A DNA stretch of 64,000 nucleotides from Collinsella aerofaciens (lineage in GTDB: Bacteria > Actinomycetota > Coriobacteriia > Coriobacteriales > Coriobacteriaceae), in NCBI RefSeq assembly GCF_015548375.1, contig NZ_JADMWW010000013.1:1-64000 (forward strand), read 5' to 3'. The notes under the pieces are model-generated. The model was not told the DNA's origin. It did not search any database and was given only the letters and a program-made list of their open reading frames with translations. The translations under genes were made by a program, and so were the position numbers. Below, in pieces: positions 39,475-48,117 of this stretch; positions within the stretch are counted from its first letter, which is position 1, and each line of letters opens with the position of its first letter.

Positions 39475-42400
39475 GTGCGAATTGACGTATACACGTGGCA
39501 GGACGCTTACGTATCGACAATCGGCCCCGAGGAGCTGCTCTCCCTCACCCATACCGACGAGCTCAACGGCGAGGACAGCGTGGACATCGTCACGACCTTC
39601 GCGCTCAAGCAGGGCTACCGCCTCGTGTGGGCCGACCGACTCGGCAAGGTCCACGAGCACGTCTGCCAAGACCCCAAGGGCCTCCACGCTGGAGGCGATA
39701 CGGTCTACACGGACACGGCGATCAACTCAATCTGCGAGACGTACGGCGACTATATCGAGGACAAGCGCCCCTACGGCTACGGCTTCTTGCAGGCGCTGAA
39801 CGTCTGCCTTGGGCCGACCCGCTGGACCGCCGGAACGGTCGACCAGACCGGCACCGTCGACAAGGGCCTGACCTTCTACCACACCTCGGCGCGCGAGGCG
39901 CTCCAGTCAATCTTGAAATGCGGCGGCGAGCTTGAGACTGAAATCACCGTATCCGGCGGAAAGGTGACCTCTCGCAGGGTAGGCATCCGCTCGCACCGAG
40001 GCGCGAAGGGCGGCCACCGCCGGTTCACCTACACCAAGGACCTGGCATCCGTCTCCCGCACCGAGCATTACGGGGCGATAACGGCCTGCTACGGGTATGG
40101 AAAGGGCATCGAGACCGACACGGGCGGCTACGGGCACAAGCTGACGTTCGGCGACATCAACAACGGCAAGAACTACGTGGAGGACGCGACCGCGCTCAAG
40201 CTGTACGGGCGACCCGACGGCAGGGGCGGGCACGCCCACGTGTTCGGGCAATATGAGAACTCGAACTGCGAGGACGCGGCGACGCTGCTCGCCGAGACCC
40301 GCGCGTACTTCGCCTCCCGCAAGGAGCCCGGCATGACCTACGAGGCCGACGCCGTCGACCTCGTGCAGTTCGGCCGCGACTGGGAGGGCGTCGCCGTGGG
40401 AGACGACGTGCAGATCGTCGACACGTGCTTCAGCCCGGCGCTGCGCTGCGAGGGCCGCGTGACCAAGCTCGTCACCGACGAGCTGGGCGGCTCCATGCGC
40501 GTGACGCTCGGGAACGTGACCGAGACAATCACGGACATGTTGCTGGCGCAGCAGCAGAAAGTGTCCAGCCTGTCGAAGCGCTCGTCCAACTGGGACGTGG
40601 CGGCATCGACGCCGCCATCGTACCTCCAGCAGGTCATGGACAGCATGAATACGCAGTTCAACCTTGCGGGCAACAGCTACGTCCACACGAGCTTCGAGCG
40701 CGGCCTGATCTTCGGCTCCGTGCCCCTCGACGCGGACGGCCGCTCGACGACCGGCGACGGCATGGCCATGCAGCTGTGCTCCCAGGGCTTCCGCATCGCC
40801 TCCGGCTGCAAGGCCGACGGCTCGTGGGACTGGCGCACCTTCGGCACCGGAAAGGGTTTCTTCGCCGAGTTCATCTGCTTTGGCACGATGCTCGGCGACC
40901 TGATCAAGGCCGGCACCATCCAGGACAAGACGGGCAAGAACTACTGGAACCTCGACGAGAGCGAGGTCCATCTAGGCCCCGGCGCCAAGCTCGACGGCAA
41001 GGACATCGCCGTCGCCGATGCCGTGATAGCGTCGGTGGACGTCGAGTACGCCCAGGGAACGTCGCGCGTCACCGAGCCGCAGGGCGGATGGCAGACAACT
41101 GCGCCGCAATGGGTGTCGGGTAAGTACATCTGGACGCGCACCAAGACCACCATGCAGTCCGGTGACATCAAGTACAGCGAGCCCGTGTGCATCAGCGGCA
41201 TCGATGGCGCCAAGGGCGACAAGGGCTCGACCGGTACCGGCGTGCGCGGCATCGTCGAACAGTACTACCTGTCCACGAGCTCCACGGCGCAGTCCGGCGG
41301 CAGCTGGTCGGAGGCTCAGCCCACGTGGGCGAAGGGCAAGTACATCTGGACGAGGAGCAAGGTCACGTGGACGGACGGTTCGGTCACGTACACCGCGCCG
41401 TGCCTCGCCAAGGCCATCAACGGATCAAACCAGATGGCCGGCAGTGCCATCGTCTCGCGCGTGAAGCTGTACGCGAGGAACCAGTCGGACAGCGTGCCGC
41501 CAATTAATGCGCAGAACCCAGAGCTGGGATGGTCCGAGGACCTCCCGCAATGGTCGAACGGATACTTCGTCTGGTCGATGGAGCGCGTCACCTACGGCGA
41601 CGGCAGCGTCACCCACACGGCGCCGGTGCTGGAAGCCGCGTACAACAAGGCCTATCAGAGCGCGCACGACCTGACGGGCTCGCTCAACGGCCTCGACACG
41701 ACGGTGCAGGACCTCGCCAAAGACGGTGTGGTGACCGAGGCGGAGAGGGCGGCGGTCAAGAAGGCCAAGCAGGACGTGGACAAAGAGCGCGAGGAGCTCA
41801 CGAGCCAGTACAACGCGCTGAAGTCGAACAAGGCCCTCAGCGCCCAGTTCCTCTCGTCCGTCCTCGGCCCCCGCTACACCAAGGCCTTCGGCACGACCGA
41901 TGAGGGCGGCACGTACGGCTCCTATGCCGACAAGGTCGACAAGGTGCTCATATGCAAGACCGCCGAGGAGCTCAAGGCTGCCATGCACGAGTACGACGCC
42001 GCATTCGGAGCCTACTCGAGCGCGGTCAAGGACTACGCCGATGCCGCGACCGGGGCGCGCCACGCCATCGAGCAGAAGAACGCGTCGGACTACGCCGACG
42101 GCATCCTGAGCGCCTACGACGAGCAGATGGACCAGAAGGCCATCTTCGACCGCCTGACCAACAACGGTGCCGACCAGGGGCTCTACATGAGCAACAACAG
42201 GGTCTACGTCAACGCGACATACATCGCAACCGGGACTCTCGCGGACGCAAAGGGGCGCAACTCGTGGAACCTCAAGGAAGGCGTGCTGACGACCAACTAC
42301 ATGACGGCGAAGAACATCACGGCGACCGGAAGCTTCACCGGTGGAAACCGCAGCAGCGGGTACGCCATGGAACTCGACTCGAGCGGGAAGCTGGCTGGGT

Positions 42401-42729
42401 TCAAGGACGGCACGCAGTACGGATACATCGAATGCTCCTCAACGTCACATGACATCGACAATCCGTCGATTATCTACCACGGACTGCAGCTGCAGGGACA
42501 GGGCGTCGTGCGAGTCTCGACCCCGAGGCTCAGCGTGAGCGGCAGCGCCGACACGAGCGTCACGACGTGGTCAGGCCTGACGACCAAGGTCGGAGCGGCA
42601 TACCACCCGCTTTACACGGAGAACGGCAAGAAATATTTCAACGACCAGTCCCAGACATCGTCGGTGCTCGAGTTCAGGAACGGCCTGCTGATCGGCGTGT
42701 CGACCATGCCGTCCGGGTGGAGCGGATAA
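39475..42729 (+). CDS. tail-associated protein (Tal/prophage endopeptidase tail family)
   Basis: GTG start directly after the Dit stop. The 1084-residue protein has an N-terminal Tal-like hub (YTWQDAYVSTIGPEELLSLT to about residue 370), then modules with repeated WVSGKYIWTRTKTT-like segments (three times between about 540 and 710), a helical part (about 750-860) and a C-terminal beta region. The repeated Trp modules may bind glycans. It forms the tail tip and probably contacts the cell wall. No clear peptidase motif was identified. Confidence 0.85.
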   Translation: MRIDVYTWQDAYVSTIGPEELLSLTHTDELNGEDSVDIVTTFALKQGYRLVWADRLGKVHEHVCQDPKGLHAGGDTVYTDTAINSICETYGDYIEDKRPYGYGFLQALNVCLGPTRWTAGTVDQTGTVDKGLTFYHTSAREALQSILKCGGELETEITVSGGKVTSRRVGIRSHRGAKGGHRRFTYTKDLASVSRTEHYGAITACYGYGKGIETDTGGYGHKLTFGDINNGKNYVEDATALKLYGRPDGRGGHAHVFGQYENSNCEDAATLLAETRAYFASRKEPGMTYEADAVDLVQFGRDWEGVAVGDDVQIVDTCFSPALRCEGRVTKLVTDELGGSMRVTLGNVTETITDMLLAQQQKVSSLSKRSSNWDVAASTPPSYLQQVMDSMNTQFNLAGNSYVHTSFERGLIFGSVPLDADGRSTTGDGMAMQLCSQGFRIASGCKADGSWDWRTFGTGKGFFAEFICFGTMLGDLIKAGTIQDKTGKNYWNLDESEVHLGPGAKLDGKDIAVADAVIASVDVEYAQGTSRVTEPQGGWQTTAPQWVSGKYIWTRTKTTMQSGDIKYSEPVCISGIDGAKGDKGSTGTGVRGIVEQYYLSTSSTAQSGGSWSEAQPTWAKGKYIWTRSKVTWTDGSVTYTAPCLAKAINGSNQMAGSAIVSRVKLYARNQSDSVPPINAQNPELGWSEDLPQWSNGYFVWSMERVTYGDGSVTHTAPVLEAAYNKAYQSAHDLTGSLNGLDTTVQDLAKDGVVTEAERAAVKKAKQDVDKEREELTSQYNALKSNKALSAQFLSSVLGPRYTKAFGTTDEGGTYGSYADKVDKVLICKTAEELKAAMHEYDAAFGAYSSAVKDYADAATGARHAIEQKNASDYADGILSAYDEQMDQKAIFDRLTNNGADQGLYMSNNRVYVNATYIATGTLADAKGRNSWNLKEGVLTTNYMTAKNITATGSFTGGNRSSGYAMELDSSGKLAGFKDGTQYGYIECSSTSHDIDNPSIIYHGLQLQGQGVVRVSTPRLSVSGSADTSVTTWSGLTTKVGAAYHPLYTENGKKYFNDQSQTSSVLEFRNGLLIGVSTMPSGWSG

Positions 42730-42750
42730 GAGATGAAAGGACAAGAAGGA

Positions 42751-43149
42751 ATGGAAGCAAGCAAGAAAATCGTCGTGGGCTACGCGGTCCACGACATCAT
42801 CGGCAATAACGAGCAGTGCCTGACGGAGTACGACCCGGATGTGCTCCAGCGCGCCGAGGACGCCGGACTCATATTTGTCGCCCAGTACGACGACGGCTCG
42901 CGCGAGGTCGTCAAGGCCGCGGACGTCCGCAAGCCAGACCCCACGGTCAACGGCATCCCGCTGGCGACCGCCGGGTACGTCGACAAGCGCACGGCTGCCA
43001 CCGTGGCGTGCTTCGACGCGCTCTCGGCCATCGTCGACCCGCAGCCGGCCACGGCCGACGAGACGGGGGAGGGGGCCGAGGCCGTCGACCCGGTCGAGGC
43101 CTTCAAGGCCGCGCTCGCCGCGCTCAGGGCGCTGGAGGCCAAGGAATGA
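42751..43149 (+). CDS. tail-region protein of unknown function (132 aa)
   Basis: ATG at 42751 has AAAGGA 9 bases upstream; an in-frame ATG at 42733 is less likely. The product has a folded N-terminal part (YAVHDIIGNNEQCLTEYDPD) and an alanine-rich C-terminal helix. It lies between Tal and the BppU-like gene. Confidence 0.6.
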   Translation: MEASKKIVVGYAVHDIIGNNEQCLTEYDPDVLQRAEDAGLIFVAQYDDGSREVVKAADVRKPDPTVNGIPLATAGYVDKRTAATVACFDALSAIVDPQPATADETGEGAEAVDPVEAFKAALAALRALEAKE

Positions 43150-43883
43150 TCAACCACGCCATATCACTCGACATGCATAAGCGCCCGGGCACCATCCCGC
43201 AGCGCGTCACCGTGCGCCGGGGCGAGACCCAGACCCAGCGGGTGACCGCGACACTCACCACGGACGGCGCCGCCTACACGCCGACCTACCAGTCAGCGCG
43301 CCTGTGCGTGCTCCATGCCGACGGCACGTGGGCTCGCTGCGCCGCCACCGTCGGCACGGTATCGGTGAGCGCCACGCTGGCGCCGGAGTCCGTCAACGGC
43401 ACCGGCAGGTGCAGGCTGGCATACTTCGAGTTCTACAGCGCCAACGGGGCCTCCGAGACGACCGAGGACTTCGCGCTCGTCATCCTGGGAAATGTGGACG
43501 GGACAACAGGGCCTGCCGTCAGCTACGACCAGGAGCTCGACGAGCTCTATAGGAAGTGGAGCACTGAGCTATCTCGGCTCGGTCAATCCGCGTTCGATGC
43601 GGCATCCGCCGCTAGCGGTGCGGCGTCGAGGGCCGATGCGGCGGCAAGCGCGGCATTGCAGATCGCGAACGCGGCGGCGCAGGGCGCCGCCGGCGAGTCC
43701 GACATCGCCGAGCTGCGCCGCCAGAACGGCCAGCTCGCGACGATGCTCGCCGACGCGACAGACAAGTTCATCTACATGGACGGCACGGTCTACTGCCCTG
43801 CCGGCAAGGCGTCGGTATCCGGGGACACGGTGACGTTCGGCGGCACGTGCTCGGTATCGGGCAGCACGGTAACCCTTTCCTAA
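43146..43883 (+). CDS. baseplate upper protein BppU-like
   Basis: ATGA overlap. The first 130 residues form a beta domain (VRRGETQTQRVTATLTTDGA, GRCRLAYFEFYSANGASETT) like the N-terminal domain of BppU. A helical coiled coil (residues 165-215) and a short beta end follow. It probably anchors the next gene's product to the tail tip. Confidence 0.72.
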   Translation: MINHAISLDMHKRPGTIPQRVTVRRGETQTQRVTATLTTDGAAYTPTYQSARLCVLHADGTWARCAATVGTVSVSATLAPESVNGTGRCRLAYFEFYSANGASETTEDFALVILGNVDGTTGPAVSYDQELDELYRKWSTELSRLGQSAFDAASAASGAASRADAAASAALQIANAAAQGAAGESDIAELRRQNGQLATMLADATDKFIYMDGTVYCPAGKASVSGDTVTFGGTCSVSGSTVTLS

Positions 43884-43892
43884 GGAGGATAA

Positions 43893-44801
43893 ATGGCAAA
43901 TGCAAAGACGCTGGTCGTAGGCGGCCAGCCGCTCAACGTCATCGACGATACCGCGCGCAGCAACGCGCAGACGGCGCTCAACAACGCCGAGTACAACCGC
44001 CAGGGCCAAATCGGCAAGTACGGCGGGCAGAACATCGCCACCATCCTGGCGGGAGAGATCGGCAGCGGCAGCGTGTACGACGCGCTGCACAAGCGAGCCG
44101 CCAACGGCAACTTCGCGGGCCTGCGCGTGGGCGACTACCTGGACGTGCCGCTCGTGAGCGCGTCCGCCGTCACCACACAGCAATCTGTGCGGTTCCTGCT
44201 TGCCCACATCGGCCCGTACCTTTACTGCGGCGACAACAGCAAGGGACACCATATCGCGTTCGTGGCGTCCGCTCCTGTGTCCGTGGCCAAGACCGTGACC
44301 GGCGTTGCCAACGACAGCTTCCTGATGTGGAACACGACCAACACGAACCAGGGCACCGCCGACCGGAAATGCCCCTACCCCAACAGCAACCTCAAGGCGT
44401 GGGAGACGGCCTTCGAGGCGTGCCTGCCCGAGGGGCTGACCAAGTACCTGCTGACCCAGCGCGTCCTGCTTGAGGAGCGGTACAGCGCCAGTGGCGCGCT
44501 CAATGACTCCAACTCGTGGAGCTGGCAGGATATCGGCAAGGTGTTCTCGCTGTCGGAGATGGAGGTGTACGGCTGCCCCGTGTGGGGGACGAAGGGCTAC
44601 AGCGTCGGCTTCGACTGCCAGTGGGACCTGTTCCGCGACACCGCTCACCGAGTCAACGGAAATCGGTGCGGCTGGTGGCTGCGTTCCGTCATGGGTGGCT
44701 CGTCGTCCGGCGTGTGCTGCGTCGACAGCAGCGGCAATGCCTACTACGACTCCGCGACGTACGTCTGGGTTCGCCCCCGCCCCGGCTTCCTCGTCGGCTA
44801 G
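43893..44801 (+). CDS. C-type-lectin-like receptor-binding protein, candidate retroelement-diversified
   Basis: TAAGGAGG precedes the ATG. The 302-residue protein has an N-terminal anchor and a C-terminal domain with WSWQDIGKVFSLSEMEVYG, NGNRCGWWLRSV and ATYVWVRPRPGFLVG, the WWLRS and (V)RP-G/A-F signatures of the CLec/DUF6273 fold used by diversity-generating retroelement (DGR) targets. Several C-terminal codons between 44726 and 44760 are NNC (GTC, GAC, AGC, AGC, TAC, TAC, GAC, TCC), as expected if AAC codons were mutated. It is probably the receptor-binding tip. Confidence 0.65.
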   Translation: MANAKTLVVGGQPLNVIDDTARSNAQTALNNAEYNRQGQIGKYGGQNIATILAGEIGSGSVYDALHKRAANGNFAGLRVGDYLDVPLVSASAVTTQQSVRFLLAHIGPYLYCGDNSKGHHIAFVASAPVSVAKTVTGVANDSFLMWNTTNTNQGTADRKCPYPNSNLKAWETAFEACLPEGLTKYLLTQRVLLEERYSASGALNDSNSWSWQDIGKVFSLSEMEVYGCPVWGTKGYSVGFDCQWDLFRDTAHRVNGNRCGWWLRSVMGGSSSGVCCVDSSGNAYYDSATYVWVRPRPGFLVG

Positions 44802-44830
44802 CCAGCCGAGTGCTCTATACTCTGCTTCTA

Positions 44831-44881
44831 GGCGACCGCCTTGCGCGGTCGCCTCCTGCCCGCGAAGCGGGCCGGGTTTTT
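44831..44881 (+). terminator. double hairpin after the lectin gene
   Basis: GGCGACCGC/GCGGTCGCC (44831-44853) and GCCCGC/GCGGGC (44858-44872), followed by CGGG and five T residues. It can terminate transcription. GC-rich hairpins also lie just after variable repeats in DGRs, so a retrohoming role is possible. Confidence 0.6.
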
Positions 44882-44905
44882 CGCCAGTTTCCCCAGGAGG
44901 TGCAC

Positions 44906-45430
44906 GTGAGCGGCGTCTACCAGCGCAACCGCGAGGTGTCCGAATACAAGTTCTTCACGCAGGCCATCGCCATCCGCGTGGAGGTCAACAAGCTGATGGC
45001 GTCCTCCTCGGTAGTGCCCAAGGCCTACAGGCTGCTGAACGCGGTGCCGACCGTGGAGACGGCGCGCGGCTTCACGTGGCTGAAGAAGCGCATCTTCTAC
45101 ACGGAGACGGGCCGCATAGTCGTGAAGCCGTGCCGCGACTCCATCACGCGCGAGCGCCGCAAGCTGAAGAAGATGGCCCGCATGGTCGCCGATGGCGTCA
45201 TGACCCCCGAGCAGGTTGAGCGGAGCTACCAGAGCTGGCGCGGCGGCATGAAGCGGCTGGACGCGCACCGCAGCGTTTTGGCCATGGACGCGCTGTACCA
45301 CAGCCTGTTCGAAAATCTCGCGCGGGAAGGGGGGGGGGGGGTGCTCAATGCAGGCCAACCCGAGGGACGATTCAAGCGGAGGCAAGCCCTCGCAATAGCG
45401 GAGAACCGGCAACTCAAAGCAGCGGCCTAA
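44906..45430 (+). pseudogene. apparent fusion remnant of DGR accessory (Avd-like) and reverse transcriptase genes
   Basis: AGGAGG lies 5 bases before GTG 44906. Residues about 10-50 (VSEYKFFTQAIAIRVEVNKL, then SSVVPKAYRLLNAVP) resemble the four-helix Avd proteins beside DGR reverse transcriptases. From about 51 on, FTWLKKRIFYTETGRIVVKP, RERRKLKKMARMVADGVMTP and SYQSWRGGMKRLDAHRSVLA resemble the thumb/C-terminus of DGR-type reverse transcriptases. No YxDD palm motif exists here or nearby, so the catalytic core seems deleted. A 13-G run at 45329-45341 follows the thumb. It might instead be an intact gene of a new type. Confidence 0.5.
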
Positions 45431-45460
45431 GCGAAGCGGCCGCGAAATAACAGAAGCATC

Positions 45461-45491
45461 GAAGGCGTGCCGCGGCGCGCCTTCTTTCTTT
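45461..45491 (+). terminator. rho-independent terminator
   Basis: 10-bp stem GAAGGCGTGC/GCGCGCCTTC (one T-G pair), loop CGCG, then TTTCTTT. Confidence 0.75.
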
Positions 45492-45568
45492 GCACCCATC
45501 GAAGCGGCCCGGCAATCTCACGGCGCCAATACGATGGCGACACATTCCCCGACAAGAGAGGAGTCCGC

Positions 45569-45895
45569 ATGGACACTGAGGAAGACATGCCGCGCCCCGA
45601 CGAGCTTCGAGACGGCACCCTGGCCGAGGTCAACGCCCTGCGCGACTTGCTGTCGCAGATCGGCGACCCCGACGCGGCGCACGACGCGGGCGTTATCGAC
45701 GATGACGAGTACGTGGAGCGGAAGGCGCGAAAGCTCGCCTACACCTCCGCGCTCGCCGCCTACGCCAACGGCGAGGTGCCCGACCTCCCAGCGCTGCTCG
45801 AACAGATGCGCGAGCAGGCGTCCCAGCCGACGCAGACCGAGACCAACACGGCGAACATCGACTACCTGCTCATGACCGTGGGAGGTGACCAGTAA
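45569..45895 (+). CDS. phage protein of unknown function upstream of XkdX (108 aa)
   Basis: GAGAGGAG precedes the ATG. The acidic, helical product ends TETNTANIDYLLMTVGGDQ, a tail common to small proteins encoded just before XkdX genes. Its stop overlaps the next start (TAATG). Function unknown. Confidence 0.65.
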   Translation: MDTEEDMPRPDELRDGTLAEVNALRDLLSQIGDPDAAHDAGVIDDDEYVERKARKLAYTSALAAYANGEVPDLPALLEQMREQASQPTQTETNTANIDYLLMTVGGDQ

Positions 45896-46062
45896 TGGCT
45901 ACGAAGAAAACCGTTGAGCATTCCAAGCACTTCGCGAAGGTCAAGAAGTACTACGACAAAGACCTTTGGAGCAAGGCGCGCGTCTACAAGGCTGTCGAGT
46001 GCAAATGGATCACCGCCGACGAGTACAAGGAAATCACCGGCGAGGAGTACACGGCCGAATAG
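45895..46062 (+). CDS. xkdX: XkdX-family protein (55 aa)
   Basis: The 55 residues contain KVKKYYDKDLWSKARVYKAV and WITADEYKEITGEEY, the conserved XkdX pattern. XkdX genes lie between tail-fibre and lysis genes in many phages of Gram-positive hosts; the molecular role is unknown. Confidence 0.85.
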   Translation: MATKKTVEHSKHFAKVKKYYDKDLWSKARVYKAVECKWITADEYKEITGEEYTAE

Positions 46063-46082
46063 GCGGAAGGAGGGCGCCCAGG

Positions 46083-46496
46083 ATGGAAGTGCTCAAGCTT
46101 TTTGCGCCTTACGGACCGGCTTGGCTTGGCGGCGTGCTCCTGACGCTCGTTGCGTTCTACTTCGGGAAACAATTTCTTGAGGAGTACAAACGCCAAAACC
46201 AGCGGAAGGGCGAGCTCGACCTCAAGCGCGAGGAGCGCAAGCAGGCCGAAGTCGACGAGCGCGCGCAGCGGGACCGCGAGCGCTCGCAGATGGAGGGCCG
46301 CATCGCCGCGCAGATGGAGCGCAGCAACAGCCTCATGGAGGCGATGAAGACGCTCATGGAGTCCGTCGTGGCGTCCAACGAGGTCTTGCACGCGGACTTG
46401 GCGCACAGCCAGGCGAGGAGCCAGGGGATGGCCGAGAAGGTCGACCACATCTGCGACCGCGTCGACCTTATCTACAGCAAGGAATCCGACAGATAG
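46083..46496 (+). CDS. membrane-anchored coiled-coil protein, lysis region
   Basis: The 137-residue product has one N-terminal membrane helix (GPAWLGGVLLTLVAFYFGKQ) and a long charged coiled coil. This plan resembles BhlA/UviB-like or other holin-associated proteins. It lies before the holin candidate. Confidence 0.6.
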   Translation: MEVLKLFAPYGPAWLGGVLLTLVAFYFGKQFLEEYKRQNQRKGELDLKREERKQAEVDERAQRDRERSQMEGRIAAQMERSNSLMEAMKTLMESVVASNEVLHADLAHSQARSQGMAEKVDHICDRVDLIYSKESDR

Positions 46497-46506
46497 GAGC
46501 AATCGA

Positions 46507-46812
46507 ATGAATGAGATCCAGGCGGGCCTCACGGTGTGCACGGTCCTGGTCGTGCCGTACATCGTGCAGGCCATCAAGACGAAGGCGATGACGGGCAACG
46601 TCGCCCGCTGGACGGCCATCGCCGTCTCGGCGGGATGCGGCGCCCTCACGGCCATGTCGGGCGGCGTCCCGACCGAACCCTCGGCGTGGGTCACGTCCAT
46701 CTTCGCCGCTGTCGGCGGCGTGCAGGTGGCCTACGCGGCCTTCAAATCGGTCGGCATCACGGAAAAATGGCTGGACGCCCTGCTGGCGCTCGGCGACATC
46801 AAGGAGGACTAA
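46507..46812 (+). CDS. holin candidate
   Basis: The 101-residue protein has two to three hydrophobic segments (AGLTVCTVLVVPYIVQAI, WTAIAVSAGCGALTAM, VTSIFAAVGGVQVAYAAF) and a charged C-terminus, and it sits one base before the endolysin gene. Size and position fit a holin; no family signature was recognised. Confidence 0.68.
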   Translation: MNEIQAGLTVCTVLVVPYIVQAIKTKAMTGNVARWTAIAVSAGCGALTAMSGGVPTEPSAWVTSIFAAVGGVQVAYAAFKSVGITEKWLDALLALGDIKED

Positions 46813-46813
46813 C

Positions 46814-47878
46814 ATGGCAGACTTCGCGAACGTCCAGCCGGACGAGTACAAGCTTCTGGGGCGCAACTTCTCCGCAGGCCGCCCGTTCGGCATCAAGGGC
46901 GTGACCATCCACCACATGGCCGGCGACCTCAACGCCGGCCAGTGCAACGGCATCTGGGGTGCCAACGGCTGTTCTGCCCACTACTCGGTCGACCGCAACG
47001 GCCACATCGTGCAGCACGTCAACGACACCGACCGCGCCTACGCCTGCGGCGACGGGATCGGCACCGGACGCGGTAACGACACGACCATCTCGATTGAGCA
47101 CGCCAACAGCGGCAGCAACCCGTGGACCGTCCACGAGAAGGCAATCGAGAGCGGCGCTCACCTTGTCGCGGCCCTGTGCCTGTACTACGGCCTCGGTCGC
47201 CCCGAGTGGTGCAAGAACGTGTTCCCGCACCGCTACTGGAGCGCCACGGCCTGCCCCGGCGAGCTTGCGGGCTCCCAGCGCGACCATTACATGCAGCGCG
47301 CTCAGGCGTGGTATGACGCGATGAAGGGCGGCAAGGCACCCGCCCCCTCCACCGCCGCTAAGCCTGCCGCGGCAAAGCCCTCTCAGGCGGCATCCGGCGG
47401 CTTCACGAAGGCATCTGGCAAGCGCATCCCCGTCCACTACTCCCTCCACCTCAAGGGCGGCGGCTGGCTGGACGAGGTGACCGACTTCGGCGCCGGGGAC
47501 AACGGCTTCGCGGGCTACCCGTGCCGACAGCACGACCTCCTTTGCGCCCGAGTCGATCGCGGCACGCTCAAGTATCAGGTCCACACCATCGAGGACGGCT
47601 GGCTTGACTATGTTTCCAAGGGCGACCGCAACGATACCGTGAACGGTTGCGCCGGCATCGCCGGCCACACCATCGACGGTGTACGCATGTACTACGTGAC
47701 CCCGGGCGGCGAGGAGTACAAGCAGGCGTGGTATCGCTCGCAGACCACCGCGCGCGCCGGATGGCTCGACACCGTGTGCGACGACGGCTCCACCTACGGC
47801 GGCGACGACTACGCCGGTTTCTACGGCGAGCCGCTCGACCGACTCCAAGTCTGCGTCACCGACGGCAACCCGTACTAG
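46814..47878 (+). CDS. endolysin, N-acetylmuramoyl-L-alanine amidase (Amidase_2)
   Basis: The 354-residue protein has an Amidase_2/PGRP catalytic domain in residues 1-170: VTIHHMAG with a zinc His, SIEHAN, and [13 protein letters not shown] with the other ligands. An Ala/Pro/Lys linker (172-195) leads to a C-terminal domain of about 155 residues with repeated [22 protein letters not shown] and [11 protein letters not shown] segments, a likely cell-wall-binding part. It cleaves peptidoglycan at lysis. Confidence 0.93.
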   Translation: MADFANVQPDEYKLLGRNFSAGRPFGIKGVTIHHMAGDLNAGQCNGIWGANGCSAHYSVDRNGHIVQHVNDTDRAYACGDGIGTGRGNDTTISIEHANSGSNPWTVHEKAIESGAHLVAALCLYYGLGRPEWCKNVFPHRYWSATACPGELAGSQRDHYMQRAQAWYDAMKGGKAPAPSTAAKPAAAKPSQAASGGFTKASGKRIPVHYSLHLKGGGWLDEVTDFGAGDNGFAGYPCRQHDLLCARVDRGTLKYQVHTIEDGWLDYVSKGDRNDTVNGCAGIAGHTIDGVRMYYVTPGGEEYKQAWYRSQTTARAGWLDTVCDDGSTYGGDDYAGFYGEPLDRLQVCVTDGNPY

Positions 47879-47879
47879 C

Positions 47880-47969
47880 ATGATCGCGCTGGCTTTCGTC
47901 CTCGGCGCGCTCTTCGGCGGCACCGTGGCGACAATCGGCCTGTGCCTCGTGAGCATCAACGGGCGCTAG
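47880..47969 (+). CDS. small membrane peptide, DUF3789-like (29 aa)
   Basis: [20 protein letters not shown] and then LCLVSINGR matches the short GG-x-x-G...C-L pattern of DUF3789 peptides, frequent at the end of lysis modules. One membrane helix. Function unknown. Confidence 0.65.
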   Translation: MIALAFVLGALFGGTVATIGLCLVSINGR

Positions 47970-47975
47970 CCGCGG

Positions 47976-48006
47976 CCCGCTCGGGTTATCCCGGGCGGGT
48001 TTTTTC
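47976..48006 (+). terminator. terminator of the phage late operon
   Basis: 10-bp stem CCCGCTCGGG/CCCGGGCGGG (one T-G pair), loop TTAT, then seven T residues. In the excised circle it would lie just before the convergent integrase stop at 48023. Confidence 0.92.
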
Positions 48007-48022
48007 TCGAGAAAAGGTGTTG

Positions 48023-48107
48023 CTACGCCGCCCGTGGTATCCTGAGCAGCACGACGGTCCCAACGGCGCAGATCTCGGTTCTAGAATCTAGGCAGACGGG
48101 GCACCAT
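48023..48107 (-). other. alternative 3' end of the integrase gene, used in the excised phage
   Basis: Reading the minus strand through the attR core in the integrase frame gives WCP, then 24 residues starting VCLDSRTEIC and ending LLRIPRAA, with a TAG stop at 48023-48025. The phase matches exactly when 48107 is joined to 12387. In the circular phage genome the integrase would therefore have 492 residues with this tail. Confidence 0.75.
48098..48107. repeat. attR core (10-bp direct repeat, right copy)
   Basis: GGGGCACCAT, identical to 12377-12386. Host sequence resumes after it, with a tRNA-type terminator 11 bases downstream. Confidence 0.8.
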
Positions 48108-48117
48108 CGAACGTAAG

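Larger units (their letters stand above)
12377..48107. mobile_element. siphovirus-like prophage integrated in tRNA-Arg(CCG)
   Basis: Bounded by the direct repeat GGGGCACCAT at 12377-12386 and 48098-48107. It contains integrase, repressor, replication, packaging, head, tail and lysis modules in canonical order, all on the plus strand except the lysogeny operon and integrase. No essential structural gene seems broken, so it may be inducible. Its genes use almost only C- or G-ending codons, more strongly than the host genes right of 48 kb, which fits horizontal origin. The presence of Dit, Tal, a tape measure protein and a tail terminator points to a long non-contractile tail. Confidence 0.93.

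Noticed and set aside
44802-45568. Template repeat of a diversity-generating retroelement
   Set aside because: No second copy of the 3' end of the lectin gene, with or without adenine differences, was found here or elsewhere in the window on reading both strands.
48071-48107. A degenerate tRNA 3' half (GGTTC...GAATC...GGGGCACCAT) at attR
   Set aside because: The T-arm stem cannot pair and the T-loop lacks the normal purine. The similarity beyond the 10-bp core is too weak to call a tRNA remnant.
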